Positions 8,383 through 17,112 of a stretch of DNA of 64,000 nucleotides are shown piece by piece. Under the pieces are notes generated by a model. The model was not told the DNA's origin and searched no databases. It saw nothing but the letters and a program-made list of their open reading frames with translations. This DNA comes from Marivita sp. XM-24bin2 (GTDB lineage Bacteria > Pseudomonadota > Alphaproteobacteria > Rhodobacterales > Rhodobacteraceae). The stretch lies in assembly GCA_003149565.1 (NCBI GenBank), contig QCWH01000008.1, positions 29,877 through 93,876 of the forward strand, in the 5' to 3' direction. Position 1 is the stretch's first letter. Every line of letters begins with the position of its first letter. The position numbers were made by a program, and so were the translations under genes.

Positions 8383-10005
8383 TCAAGCGGCGCGAAAGGT
8401 TTTGCCTGCGGTCAGGTCCTCAAGGATCATGTCCGACGCTTTTTCTCCGATCATGATCGCGGGCGCGTTGGTGTTGCCAGACACGATTTCTGGCATAATC
8501 GAACAATCGGCGACGCGGAGCCCGTGGATGCCATGCACGCGCAACCGGGCGTCGACCACAGAGTCTTCGCCGGGACCCATTTTGCAGGTGCCCGTTGGAT
8601 GATAGATCGTGGTGGAATTGTTGCGCGCCCAATTCAGCGTGCCGTCGTAATCGTCAAGGTCGAGCGAGGCATCGGGCCGGTATTCTTCGGAGATTTTGTC
8701 GGTCAGAGGGGCGTGCCGGGCGATCCGGCGGGCGATCTTGATGCCCTCGACAATGGTGCGGCAGTCGGTTTCGGTGGACAGATAGTTGGGGTGGATCCTA
8801 GGGTAGACCGACATATCTGACGAGGCCAGCCGGATCGAGCCTCGGCTTTCGGGGCGCAGTTGGCAGACTGACATGGTGAAGGCCGAGAACGGATGTACGC
8901 CAGCGCCGGGGCTGTCTGCGGACCACGGCTGAACATGGAACTGGATATCCGGCGTATCGACATGATCGCCCGTACGCATGAAGCCTGTGGCAAGGCTGGC
9001 CGCCATCGCCATCGGTCCGCTGCGATTGAGCGCATATCTCACTGCGATGCGGGCCTGATCAAACAGGCTGCGGACTTCGTCGTTCAGGGTCGGCTCCTTG
9101 CACTTGAAGACCAACCTGGCTTGCAGGTGGTCCTGCATGTTCCTGCCGACGCTTTTCAGTTCGTGCCGCACGGTGATACCGTGCTCGCGCAGGTGATCTG
9201 CCTCTCCGATACCCGAGACCATCAAGAGTTGCGGAGAGCCTATGGCGCCGGAGGACAGGATCACCTCGGCGCGGGCCGTGACCTTGTGTTCAATTCCGCC
9301 CGCATCGCGGTAGGCCACGCCGGTCGCGCGTTTGCCATCAAACAGGATTCGGCTGGCTGCAGCGCGGGTCACGATGTTGAGGTTCGGGCGTGACCGAGCC
9401 GGATTGAGGAAAGCCACAGCGCTGGAACAGCGCCGCCCCTTGCGAGCGGTGAGCTGGAAATAGCCAACGCCTTCCTGTGTGGCACCATTGTAGTCGGGGT
9501 TGAAAGGATAGCCCGCCGCTTGAGCGGCCTCGACCCACGCATCGCAGATGGGGCGCTGGAGGCGCATGTTGGACACGGATAGCGGGCCTTTGTCGCCGTG
9601 AAATTCGTCTGCACCGCGTTCCTGATTTTCCGAGCGTTTGAACAGCGGAAGCACGTCGTCCCAAGACCAGCCGGGATTGCCCATCTGCGCCCAGCGGTCG
9701 TAATCCTGTGGTTGTCCGCGGACATAGAGCAGCCCGTTAAGGGAGGATGATCCGCCCAGTACTTTGCCACGCGGCCAGTCGAGTTGCCGCCCGTTAAGGC
9801 CTGGGTCTGGTTCTGTGCGGTAGCACCAGTCTACGGCTGGATTGTGCATCGTTTTGAAATAGCCGACGGGGATGTGGATCCACGGGTTGAGGTCTCGACC
9901 GCCCGCTTCGAGCAGGACGACTTTGACATCCGGTCGCGCGCTCAAACGGTTGGCGAGAACGCACCCGGCCGAGCCTGCGCCAACGATCACATAGTCTGCT
10001 TCCAC
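8383..10005 (-). CDS. GMC-family FAD-dependent oxidoreductase (choline/alcohol dehydrogenase type)
   Basis: The 540-residue protein is a GMC oxidoreductase. The FAD-binding GxGxxG appears as [15 protein letters not shown] at residues 7-21, with a following acidic VVLLEAG. The two GMC signatures are present ([19 protein letters not shown] near 80-100 and [17 protein letters not shown] near 250), and the catalytic histidine sits in [10 protein letters not shown]. Such enzymes oxidise alcohols, polyols or choline. No BetA-specific context (betB, betI) is present. The start is GTG, with GGGGAGG about 9 bases upstream. It is divergent from a TRAP operon across 109 bases, so it may oxidise what that transporter imports. 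The substrate is unknown. Confidence 0.88.
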   Translation of the reverse strand: MEADYVIVGAGSAGCVLANRLSARPDVKVVLLEAGGRDLNPWIHIPVGYFKTMHNPAVDWCYRTEPDPGLNGRQLDWPRGKVLGGSSSLNGLLYVRGQPQDYDRWAQMGNPGWSWDDVLPLFKRSENQERGADEFHGDKGPLSVSNMRLQRPICDAWVEAAQAAGYPFNPDYNGATQEGVGYFQLTARKGRRCSSAVAFLNPARSRPNLNIVTRAAASRILFDGKRATGVAYRDAGGIEHKVTARAEVILSSGAIGSPQLLMVSGIGEADHLREHGITVRHELKSVGRNMQDHLQARLVFKCKEPTLNDEVRSLFDQARIAVRYALNRSGPMAMAASLATGFMRTGDHVDTPDIQFHVQPWSADSPGAGVHPFSAFTMSVCQLRPESRGSIRLASSDMSVYPRIHPNYLSTETDCRTIVEGIKIARRIARHAPLTDKISEEYRPDASLDLDDYDGTLNWARNNSTTIYHPTGTCKMGPGEDSVVDARLRVHGIHGLRVADCSIMPEIVSGNTNAPAIMIGEKASDMILEDLTAGKTFRAA

Positions 10006-10114
10006 GGACGAAATCCTCCCCTCGGTGCAAAAAACTCTATGCAGATCGGAAAAGCCAATCTAGTCTTTTTTGAAAATATTTGTCTCAATAATTGCTAAAA
10101 CGGGAGGAGAAGCA

Positions 10115-11344
10115 ATGAAAATAGGAGATCGCATCAAGGGAGTCTCGCGTCGGGATTTCTTCAGAATTGCAGGGACTTACGGGATGAGTTCGACGCTTTT
10201 GGCGGCGGGAACATTCGGCGGCGTTATGACTGCGGCAAATCTGGCGAAAGCGGCGGAATCAACCTACAACAAGCGCTTTGCCAAGGAAGCGAAGCACACG
10301 CTGAAGTTCGGCGCAGCTGGCTTCAATCCGCAAAACCTGCTGATCGAACGGGCCGGTTGTCTCGAGTTCGCGCGCGATCTGGAAGAACGCACCGATGGCG
10401 AGATCCGCATCGAATTTATCGGCAACAACCAGATCTGCGGGCAGTTGTCCTGTGTTGAGAAAGCGCAGCAGGGCATCATCGACATTTACGCGGCCTCGAC
10501 GCAGAACTCGGCCGGTGGCGCGCCTTATCTGAACGTGCTGGACTATGCGTATATGTTCCGCAATCGCGCGGACCAGTACTATTTCATGTACTCGCCGGAA
10601 TCGCAGCGTATTCTGCGCGATCCGCTCGAAAAGCGTCACGGGCTGAAGTTCCTTTTCACCCATGCTGAACTGCGCGGCATCCAAATGGGCATGAGCTTTG
10701 CCGACAAGCCGACGGTAACCCGCATCGAAGACATCATGGGCACGAAGAACCGCGTGACGGGAACGCAGCTTGGCCGGATTGCGATGGAAGCGCTGAACCT
10801 GAATCCGGTTCCGGTGGCGTGGGAGGAAACGCTCGACGGTCTGAAGCAGGGCCTGATTGACGGCGCGGAAACATGGGCGTCGGCCGTGGCCTACGCCAAC
10901 ATGTCGCCTGTGGTCAGCCAGTGTGTGGACCTGCGGTTTTTCTGTGGGACCGAGCACACGGCGATGCGTTCAGAAACGTTCGACGGCCTGTCGGGCGAAT
11001 TGCAGGACGCGGTCATGGAATCGTCCTATCTGACGCAGGTGCATGTGCAGGCGGCGAACGAAGCCGCGCTGGTCAACACCGTGGGCTTCACCGATCCGCC
11101 CATGCCCGGCACGATCTTTGCGGAAAACGACGTGCGCGTTGCCAAGCTGTCGGACGAGGAAGTCCGCAAGGCCGAAGAAATGTGTTCGCCTGAATTCCAG
11201 CCGCAGCTCTGGGAGCAATGGCGCGAGCGTATCAACAGCTGGGCCGGTGGTATCGACACCTACCAGGACATCTACAACGAGGTTCGCAACAACTCTCATA
11301 CGCTGGCCGAAAACGTCGAGCCGCGCCGCTGGTGGAAGGGCTGA
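10115..11344 (+). CDS. dctP: TRAP transporter solute-binding protein with Tat signal
   Basis: This 409-residue DctP-family protein begins at the ATG with GGAGGAG about 7 bases upstream; a frame open further up lacks a ribosome site. Residues 11-19 (SRRDFFRIA) are a twin-arginine motif and a hydrophobic h-region follows to about residue 45, so the protein is probably exported folded by Tat. The body is DctP-like, including AAESTYNKRFAKEAKHTLKF at the mature N-terminus and VTGTQLGRIAMEALNLNPV. A strong hairpin follows it, then dctQ and dctM. Ligand unknown. Confidence 0.87.
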   Translation: MKIGDRIKGVSRRDFFRIAGTYGMSSTLLAAGTFGGVMTAANLAKAAESTYNKRFAKEAKHTLKFGAAGFNPQNLLIERAGCLEFARDLEERTDGEIRIEFIGNNQICGQLSCVEKAQQGIIDIYAASTQNSAGGAPYLNVLDYAYMFRNRADQYYFMYSPESQRILRDPLEKRHGLKFLFTHAELRGIQMGMSFADKPTVTRIEDIMGTKNRVTGTQLGRIAMEALNLNPVPVAWEETLDGLKQGLIDGAETWASAVAYANMSPVVSQCVDLRFFCGTEHTAMRSETFDGLSGELQDAVMESSYLTQVHVQAANEAALVNTVGFTDPPMPGTIFAENDVRVAKLSDEEVRKAEEMCSPEFQPQLWEQWRERINSWAGGIDTYQDIYNEVRNNSHTLAENVEPRRWWKG

Positions 11345-11365
11345 TCCCTCTTTAGCGTGACACTG

Positions 11366-11395
11366 GAAACAGCCCCGTTCTGACGGGGCTGTTTC
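11366..11395 (+). terminator. Strong hairpin between dctP and dctQM
   Basis: GAAACAGCCCCG (11366-11377) pairs perfectly with CGGGGCTGTTTC (11384-11395) around a 6-base loop. No U-tract follows, so it may be a partial terminator or an mRNA-stabilising element that leaves the binding protein more abundant than the membrane subunits. Confidence 0.6.
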
Positions 11396-11460
11396 GCCTA
11401 AAGACAAGACGCACAGACCGGATCAATCCGGCGCGGTCTTCAAATGGGAGGAGGGAACAG

Positions 11461-12129
11461 ATGGAGCTCTGGTCCGATTTCAGCGCGCTTCTGAGTGCGT
11501 TTGCCAGTCAGGATTCCTGGACAATCCGGCAAGCTTTGGCACCTAATTCAGTCTATATCTTCGGCGCGGTCTTTCTGATCCTGGCGGGATGGGCGCTGTC
11601 GTGGGTCTACCACCATGTCCCTGTGATCGAGCGCTATTTCGAGCGCACGGTGATGATCGTCTGTTACCTTGGGACAGCCGGGATCATCTTCTGGGGGGTG
11701 ATAGATCGTTTCATCTTCTCCAATCAGCAGCCTTGGTCGACGACCATTCCGCCTTTCCTTTTCATGGTGATGGCGTGGTTCGGGGCGGCGTATAACATTC
11801 GGGTCCGCACCCATCTGAGCTTTTCCGAGTTCCGCAGTCGCATGCCTCGCGGCGGGCAGTTTGCTTGCCTATGGCTCGACTTCGCGCTGTGGTTCGGGTT
11901 CGCTCTGATCTTCCTTGTGACCACGATGCGGGTGGTCGCGCTGTCTGCGTCGAACTTCCAGATCGTTCTGGGGACAGACAACACAATGCAGTGGTGGTTC
12001 CTTCTGGGCGCACCGCTTGCCGGGACACTCATGGCGGCGCGGGCGATCGAGAACATTCAGGACGACATGAAGAACTACCGGACAGGTCAGCCACTGATCC
12101 AGCAATCCGTGATCGGGGGGGATGCGTAA
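11461..12129 (+). CDS. dctQ: TRAP transporter small membrane subunit (DctQ)
   Basis: The 222-residue protein has four to five hydrophobic segments (about 30-52, 65-85, 100-115, 140-165 and 175-195). It occupies the DctQ position between a DctP and a DctM gene. The stretch WFGAAYNIRVRTHLSFSEF corresponds to the DctQ segment that normally reads GH(V/I)R(V/I)D. GGGAGGAGG precedes the start. It overlaps the next gene by one base (TAATG). Confidence 0.85.
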   Translation: MELWSDFSALLSAFASQDSWTIRQALAPNSVYIFGAVFLILAGWALSWVYHHVPVIERYFERTVMIVCYLGTAGIIFWGVIDRFIFSNQQPWSTTIPPFLFMVMAWFGAAYNIRVRTHLSFSEFRSRMPRGGQFACLWLDFALWFGFALIFLVTTMRVVALSASNFQIVLGTDNTMQWWFLLGAPLAGTLMAARAIENIQDDMKNYRTGQPLIQQSVIGGDA

Positions 12130-13487
12130 TGACCGACGGAACCATCATCACGCTCATCTCGGTCGGTGTGACCTTTCTCTTCATGCTGGGCGTGCCGGTG
12201 CTGCTGGTCATCGCGTATTGGGTGATCGGCTGTTCCTTCGTGTTGGGTCTGACGCTCGACAATATGGGGGCGGAGCTGCTCAACGTGTTCAACAAGGGTT
12301 TTGCCCTGTTGGCGATGCCGCTGTTCATCCTGACGGGCGACCTGATCAACAAGTCCGGGATCGCCCGACGATTGTCGGACTTCGCCTATGCCTGCCTTGG
12401 TTGGCTGCGCGGTGGTCTGGCGATGGCATCGCTTGGCGCCTGCGGGCTGTTCGCGGCGATCTCTGGGTCGAACTCGGCCACGACCGCGACCATCGGGTCG
12501 ATGCTGCATCCCGAGATGGTCAAAGGAGGATATGACGAACGCTTCAGCGCTGCCACAGCGGCGGCTGGTGGTACGGTGGGGATCATCATCCCTCCGTCGA
12601 TCATCTTCATCGTCTACGGCTTCCTGATGAACCTACCGATCTCCGACCTGTTCGTGGCCGGGATTGTACCGGGTGCGCTGATGGTGATCGGCATGCAGCT
12701 TGCCTGCTGGATCATCTGCCGTTTGAATGGCTGGGGCTATCTGATCCCGCTGCAACTGAACCGCGTGCTGAAGACGGCGTTTGGCGCATGGCTTGGGTTC
12801 TTCGCCATCGGTCTGGTGCTCTGGGGTATCTACACGGGCAAGTTTTCCCCGACCGAAGCCGCGGGTGTGACTGTGGGCTTCTGTATCATCGCGGGCTTGG
12901 TGTCGTGGCTGCTGAGCCGCGTGATGCGCCAGGACATGACCAAAACCTGGGAAGACAAGAGCTACCCTGAGATGCTGGTGGTTGAAGGGTTTACCCTTTG
13001 GCAGATCCCCAGCATCACCATGCGCTCGGCCGAGATCACGGGTATCCTTGCGCCGCTCATCGCCATTTCCGTGGTGATGCAGCAGATCCTGTCTTTGCTG
13101 GGCGCGCAACAGGTGATCGGTGATTTCGTGACGTCGATGGGTGGGTATTATGCGGTCCTGTTCACCGCGATGATTATCGTGTTCGTGTCGGGTATGGTCC
13201 TGGAATCCCTGCCGGTGACGATTATCCTCGCGCCTATTCTTGCGCCGATTGCGGCCAGTGTTGGCGTCGATCCGATCCACTTTTCGGTGATCTTCCTTGT
13301 CGGAGCGTCCATCGGGTTTATCACGCCGCCTTATGGGCTTAATCTTTACGTTGCTTCCGGGGTTACTGGGGTTCCGTATTTCCGGCTGCTTAAGTACACG
13401 GTGCCGTATTTGGTGGCGCTGATCAGTGTATGGGTGCTTGTTGCCCTCACGCCTGAATTGGCGTTGTCACTGTTGCCGAACAGGTGA
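12129..13487 (+). CDS. dctM: TRAP transporter large membrane subunit (DctM)
   Basis: The 452-residue DctM permease has about 12 membrane helices. Typical motifs are FALLAMPLFILTGDLI, LGACGLFAAISGSNSATTATIG and IPPSIIFIVYG. The ATG at 12129 overlaps the stop of dctQ. The open frame extends upstream to 11865, but that part reads through dctQ in another frame and is not used. The IclR gene starts 9 bases downstream, probably in the same transcript. Confidence 0.92.
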   Translation: MTDGTIITLISVGVTFLFMLGVPVLLVIAYWVIGCSFVLGLTLDNMGAELLNVFNKGFALLAMPLFILTGDLINKSGIARRLSDFAYACLGWLRGGLAMASLGACGLFAAISGSNSATTATIGSMLHPEMVKGGYDERFSAATAAAGGTVGIIIPPSIIFIVYGFLMNLPISDLFVAGIVPGALMVIGMQLACWIICRLNGWGYLIPLQLNRVLKTAFGAWLGFFAIGLVLWGIYTGKFSPTEAAGVTVGFCIIAGLVSWLLSRVMRQDMTKTWEDKSYPEMLVVEGFTLWQIPSITMRSAEITGILAPLIAISVVMQQILSLLGAQQVIGDFVTSMGGYYAVLFTAMIIVFVSGMVLESLPVTIILAPILAPIAASVGVDPIHFSVIFLVGASIGFITPPYGLNLYVASGVTGVPYFRLLKYTVPYLVALISVWVLVALTPELALSLLPNR

Positions 13488-13496
13488 GACTGATTC

Positions 13497-14276
13497 ATGG
13501 CCGACGCTTCTGCCTCTGACACGAAAGAGCAGATACCGACAAATCTGCGGCTTCTTCTGATCCTGGAAGAAGTCGCACGGGCAGGGGTGCCTGTGTCACC
13601 GGGTGCGCTGGCGGAGGCGTTGGGTCTGCCCAAGCCAACCATTCACCGTCTTTTGACGACCGCCGAGGAAGAGGGGTTTCTCCAGCGCCATATCGATGGG
13701 CGGTCTTATGGACCTGGGCGCAGGTTGCGCAAACTGGCAGGCAACACATTGTCTTCGCAACGTTTGCGGACGGAGCGGTTGCTCATCATGCAGGCTTTGG
13801 CCAGCGAGGTCGGCGAGACATGCAATCTTGCAGCGCCCGGACGTTATGGAATGGTCTATCTTGACCGGGTCGAAACCCATTGGCCCCTGCGTATTCAGTT
13901 GCCGGTCGGCACGCAGGTGCCGTTTCACTGCACGGCGAGCGGCAAGATGTATTTGTCGTCGCTTCGGATGGACAAGCTCAAACGGCTGATGTCGTGGCTT
14001 GAACTGGAGCCGTCGACCACGAAATCGATCACCGATCTGGACAGGCTGATGGAAGAGTTGTCGATCACCAGATCGCGTGGGTTTTCGACAGATAATGAGG
14101 AATTCATGGAGGACATGGTCGCGGTCGCCGCGCCGATCCGGGACACCGAAGGACGTCTGCTTACAACACTTTCGATCCACGCACCGCGCCAGCGCTATGA
14201 TCTGAAGAGCCTGATCAAGATGGTGCCACAGGTGCAGGCTGCAACGGCCCGGCTTGAAACGCTGGGCCGCGACTAG
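13497..14276 (+). CDS. IclR-family transcriptional regulator
   Basis: The 259-residue protein has an N-terminal winged HTH (about 15-75, with ALAEALGLPKPTIHRLLTTA) and a C-terminal IclR effector domain. The latter includes VGTQVPFHCTASGKMYLS and a late RGFSTDNEEFMEDMVAVAAPI, the regular IclR signature region. It closes the second TRAP operon and probably controls it or the divergent GMC gene. The ligand is unknown. No strong ribosome site is visible, so coupling to dctM translation is possible. Confidence 0.88.
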   Translation: MADASASDTKEQIPTNLRLLLILEEVARAGVPVSPGALAEALGLPKPTIHRLLTTAEEEGFLQRHIDGRSYGPGRRLRKLAGNTLSSQRLRTERLLIMQALASEVGETCNLAAPGRYGMVYLDRVETHWPLRIQLPVGTQVPFHCTASGKMYLSSLRMDKLKRLMSWLELEPSTTKSITDLDRLMEELSITRSRGFSTDNEEFMEDMVAVAAPIRDTEGRLLTTLSIHAPRQRYDLKSLIKMVPQVQAATARLETLGRD

Positions 14277-14289
14277 CTGATAGGTTCGT

Positions 14290-15802
14290 CTATTGGCAAC
14301 CGCCTGCTGCCCATTGGCGCAGATTGCGCTTCAGGATGCCTCCAAACGGGTGGGGCTTTTCCATCGATTTCTGGCCGCTTAAGGTCAGGTAAACATTCGA
14401 TTGATTGCACAGTCGCTCTTGGTTCCACTCGTGGCAATTGGAGCAGGTCTGATCTTTCCAGTATTCCTCCGGCAGGCCTTCTACGGGCGGAAAGAGAGGT
14501 GACAGATTGGTGATCTCCGAAAGGATGATGCCGTCGATCACGGAACCCGGGGCGGTAAGGGGGAGGTTGAATTCGACGACGTTCGGGACGGAGGAGCGTT
14601 CCTGATCGATCTCGGCCAATGCAAGCTCTGTTTCCTCGGTCTCGGTCGTCACACCCTCGCCAACCGGATCGACGCTGGCCTGTGCTTCCAAAGCTTCAAT
14701 TTCACCGCGAGCAAATTCCGAGAATGTCCCATTCGGGAAGGCATCCAGATATTCACGGTAGCCATCCACGGTTGGGTTGGCCTGCACCGCCTCGAACATG
14801 GTCTGCTCGTCAGCAGGTGGTTCGGCCGGAGCAGGACGTTCGGCAACAACGGCTTCGTTGTTGATCTCTGCTTCGATGGCCTCGGCCAAGAGGGCGCGCG
14901 CGTCATCGGCATAAATGCTATTGGGGTAACCACGCATGAAGAGCATGATCTGCACAGGGTCCTTGGTGGCTTGCACGGATTCCCACAGCTGGCGTGCAGC
15001 GAGGTCTTCAGGTTCTTCTTGAGGTGCGTTCACGAAGGTGAAGTTGTTGGTCAGAGAAGATGTGTCCCACGGTGTTTGAAGGCCGTTGGTTTGTTCTAGG
15101 ACCGATATGCGGACCTGTTTAAACATCTGTTCGACCGGAACACCCGGTTTGGTCATCTCGCGGGCCAATGCAGTTGTGAAAGGGCTGTTCTGCCCAAGAC
15201 CGTCCAGCGCCACAGCACCCGGGGAGGTCGCGTAGGACAGGAATGTGCCTGTGGGAGCCTTCATTTCCGCGAGACCGGGCGAGTCAAACCCTGCCATATT
15301 TTCGAATGGATTGTTGCGACAGGCATCCAGGATAACAAAATTCGTGCGGTTGCGCGCGGACGCCATCTGACGCAATACCGATTGCGCTTCGACCCCTTCT
15401 AGATCCAAGTCTGCAGCGTCGGCTGAGCGAAGCATCAATCGGCAGCAGGTAGTTGTTGCCAAAACTTTGAACACCGTGGCCAGCGTAGTAGAAAAGGCCG
15501 GTGGTATCTGCACCGCCATTGCGCAGGTTGCGGCCAAAATCCGACAGTGCCCGCTTCATCTCGATCTGCGTGGCATCGATCAGCAGTGTTACCTGGAAGT
15601 CGATCTGTTCAAGCGTCGAGGCGATCAGTTCGGCATCGCGGCTCGGATTGTCGAGCGCCGACACGCTCTCATAGGTCGAATTGCCGATCACAAGTGCGAT
15701 GCGCTGCTGAGCTTCTGCTGATGTGGCACCCGCTGCCACAAGGCACGCCGCTGATGCGCTGCAAGCAAGGGTTTTTCCCAGTCGTTTTAGCCAATCGATC
15801 AA
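14290..15802 (-). pseudogene. Periplasmic caspase-like (peptidase C14) protein, broken by a one-base frameshift
   Basis: Two overlapping reading frames make up one gene. The first part starts at a TTG (15802) with AGGAGG 5 bases upstream, encodes a signal peptide ending near AEA, and continues through the caspase fold with the catalytic histidine in YYAGHGVQ. The frame breaks near 15421. Removing one base of the GG at 15421-15422 joins NNYLLPIDASLS to DAADLDLEGVEAQ, which restores the expected sequence. The second part has the catalytic cysteine in LDACRNNPF, a long acidic linker with helical repeats, and a Cys-rich tail with CSNCH. Family members are cysteine peptidases with p20-like folds. 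It is either a true pseudogene or a sequencing error. Divergent from the YceI-OmpA gene. Confidence 0.8.
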
Positions 15803-15970
15803 AGGATCCTCCTGCCGAAGCCGGTTGGTACAATCAAAAAAATGGTGTAAAATTTCATATCGTCCACATTGTATCGCGTGTCCTAGGCAAGCGTGCAAGG
15901 ATTATGCTAAACTGCCCTTTTAGAACACTTACACGCCGTCACATTTGCGCAATTCACCTGCGAGGTCATT

Positions 15971-17032
15971 ATGAGAATAGCTTTCCACCGTTTCCTATAT
16001 GTCATCGCCCTCATGGTTTTTCTGCCAATCGGCATGGCATCCGCCCAAAGCGATGATCCGTTCGAGTATGGTTGGAATTTGGATGGTGACGCGTCCGAAT
16101 TGAGGTTTTTGTCAGTCAAAAAATCTAAAATTGCCGAAACCAGCTCTTTTGCAACGCTTTCCGGACTGATCACCGAAGAAGGTCAGGCGCAGGTGCGCGT
16201 TTTGCTGGACTCGGTCGATACCAAGGTTGATCTGCGTAATGTTCGCATGCGTTTCTTGTTCTTCGAAACCTTTAGGTTTCCAGAGGCCATCATCACGACA
16301 CAACTGTCGCCAGAACTGCTGACCGACCTGCACCTCACCCGCCGTAAGGAAATCGAGCTCGATTACACGTTCACCCTGCGCGGTGTCACGCTTGAGCGGA
16401 CAACAGATGTGGCAGTGACGTTGATCGATAATGATCGTGTCGTCGTGTCCTCGATCACCCCGATTGCCTTCACCCTTGAAGAGCTTGATCTGGAGGAGGG
16501 CCGTCGCAAGCTGGAAGAGGCGGCGAATGTCGATATCACTCCAGTTGGTGTGGTCAGTTTCAACTTCGTCTTTGATCGCGCGCAGCCGGGTACACCGCCC
16601 GACTTGCCGGAGGCGCAATTGACCCCGGCTGCCGTGGCGCTGGAGGACAAGGGCAACATGACCGAGGAGGCCTGCCTTGGCCGCTTCGAAATTTTGTCGA
16701 AAACCGGCAATATCTTCTTTCCTTCGGGCAGTACACGCCTCGACAACAAGAGTGTTCCGTTGCTGGAGAACCTCTATGACATCGTCAATCGGTGCCCGAC
16801 TTTCCGGCTTGAAATTGCCGGACATACGGACTCGATCGGCAGTGATCAGCAGAACCAGGTCATCAGTGAACGGCGGGCTGCATCGGTGGTCAGCTGGTTG
16901 ACCGACAAGGGCATCCCGCGCGATCGACTTACTGCTGTCGGCTACGGCGAGACCCGCCCGATTGTCGAAAATGACACGCCACAGAACCGGGCGCGCAATC
17001 GCCGGATCGAGTTCACGGCATTGGTTGAGTAA
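15971..17032 (+). CDS. YceI-like domain fused to OmpA peptidoglycan-binding domain
   Basis: The 353-residue protein has a signal peptide ending in ASA (about residue 25). Residues about 30-205 resemble a YceI lipocalin-like domain: the WNLDGDASELRFLSVKK start, SSFATLSGLI, a VDTKVDLRNVRMR segment (YceI proteins usually have S-I-x-T...RD) and an FPEA motif. Residues about 235-350 are an OmpA C-terminal domain, with IFFPSGSTRLDNKSVPLLE, EIAGHTDSIGSDQQN and QNRARNRRIEF. It should sit in the periplasm, anchored to peptidoglycan, possibly holding an isoprenoid-type lipid. A clear terminator follows. Confidence 0.82.
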   Translation: MRIAFHRFLYVIALMVFLPIGMASAQSDDPFEYGWNLDGDASELRFLSVKKSKIAETSSFATLSGLITEEGQAQVRVLLDSVDTKVDLRNVRMRFLFFETFRFPEAIITTQLSPELLTDLHLTRRKEIELDYTFTLRGVTLERTTDVAVTLIDNDRVVVSSITPIAFTLEELDLEEGRRKLEEAANVDITPVGVVSFNFVFDRAQPGTPPDLPEAQLTPAAVALEDKGNMTEEACLGRFEILSKTGNIFFPSGSTRLDNKSVPLLENLYDIVNRCPTFRLEIAGHTDSIGSDQQNQVISERRAASVVSWLTDKGIPRDRLTAVGYGETRPIVENDTPQNRARNRRIEFTALVE

Positions 17033-17064
17033 TTCTGAACTCGGAAGCGAAGCTAAAGACATGG

Positions 17065-17093
17065 AAAGGGCACCTCAGTGAGGTGCCCTTTTT
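17065..17093 (+). terminator. Rho-independent terminator
   Basis: AAAGGGCACCTC (17065-17076) pairs with GAGGTGCCCTTT (17080-17091) and is followed by further T residues. It ends the YceI-OmpA gene and, being symmetric with an A-run, can also end the converging large surface-protein gene. Confidence 0.85.
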
Positions 17094-17112
17094 CGTGACT
17101 CCAAGGTCTGAG

